16,435 nt of DNA from JAYOEY01 sp038120295 (GTDB lineage: Bacteria > Pseudomonadota > Alphaproteobacteria > MPNO01 > UBA2964): assembly GCA_038120295.1 (NCBI GenBank), contig JAYOLL010000043.1:1-16435 (forward strand). Reading direction: 5' to 3'. Below are positions 16,343-16,435 of this stretch, piece after piece. The position numbers and the translations under genes are program-made. Under the pieces are notes generated by a model. The model searched no databases. It saw nothing but the letters and a program-made list of their open reading frames with translations, and was not told where the DNA came from. The stretch's first letter is position 1. Every line of letters starts with the position of its first letter.

Positions 16343-16435
16343 CTACCCCCCGGCCTCCCGGATCGCCTTCCACACCTTGTTCGGCGTTGCGGGCATATCC
16401 ACGTTCACCACCCCCAGCGGGCCTAGCGCGTCGGC
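16343..16435 (-). CDS. Molybdopterin-binding large subunit, xanthine/CO dehydrogenase family (last 30 codons)
   Basis: The fragment runs from the right window edge to a TAG at 16343-16345. It reads ADALGPLGVVNVDMPATPNK followed by VWKAIREAGG. The ending GPLGV..(V/I)DMPATPxKVW(R/K)AI is characteristic of the C-terminus of CoxL/XdhB-type aldehyde-oxidoreductase large subunits. Known: these carry the Mo-cytosine-dinucleotide cofactor and hydroxylate aldehydes, purines or CO with partner FAD and [2Fe-2S] subunits. Only the tail is visible, so the substrate class cannot be told. The broken pentapeptide gene starts 15 bases after this stop on the same strand. Confidence 0.75.
   Translation of the reverse strand, partial: ADALGPLGVVNVDMPATPNKVWKAIREAGG

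Overview
The window looks like a piece of an alphaproteobacterial chromosome, probably a draft or metagenome scaffold. Most of it is GC-rich. The order DUF1674/SdhAF4 - htpX - rsmB ... rpe - heparinase II/III, and gpsA next to an EVE-domain gene, is arrangement I associate with Alphaproteobacteria; assignment below class is not possible from sequence alone. A 100-N scaffold gap lies inside acs and is flanked by an identical 55-bp duplication, so it is an assembly artefact and not a broken gene.

Left part (1-2700), surface-glycan or phosphonate chemistry. A phosphoenolpyruvate mutase fused to a nucleotidyltransferase domain runs off the left edge on the minus strand. It is divergent from a UDP-HexNAc 6-dehydrogenase (TviB/WbpO type). 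Together they suggest the edge of a cluster making a phosphonate-bearing or uronic-acid-containing glycan.

Middle part (2701-10175), a minus-strand run. Read in transcription order from right to left it is htpX, rsmB, an SxtJ-family membrane protein, a 49-residue DUF5989 protein, a NodU/TobZ-type O-carbamoyltransferase, rpe and a heparinase II/III family protein. The SxtJ / DUF5989 / carbamoyltransferase trio resembles the sxtJ-sxtK-sxtI trio known from saxitoxin clusters, but nothing else of such a pathway is present; a role in carbamoylating a surface sugar or small metabolite fits this context better. htpX is divergent from a small SdhAF4-like gene. Two head-to-head palindromic units separate that gene from the convergent acs.

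Right part (10291-14439), housekeeping genes, all minus strand: gpsA then an EVE-domain gene (17 bp apart), a Rieske [2Fe-2S] protein, and acetyl-CoA synthetase (645 residues once the gap artefact is collapsed).

Right end (14440-16435), an accessory patch: an N-terminally short, HicA-less HicB-like antitoxin gene on plus, then an AT-rich pentapeptide-repeat membrane-protein gene on minus broken by two one-base frameshifts and one in-frame amber stop, then the last 30 codons of a molybdopterin-binding (xanthine/CO dehydrogenase-type) large subunit running off the right edge.

No rRNA, tRNA, CRISPR array or transposase was seen, and no gene-free stretch exceeds 300 bases.
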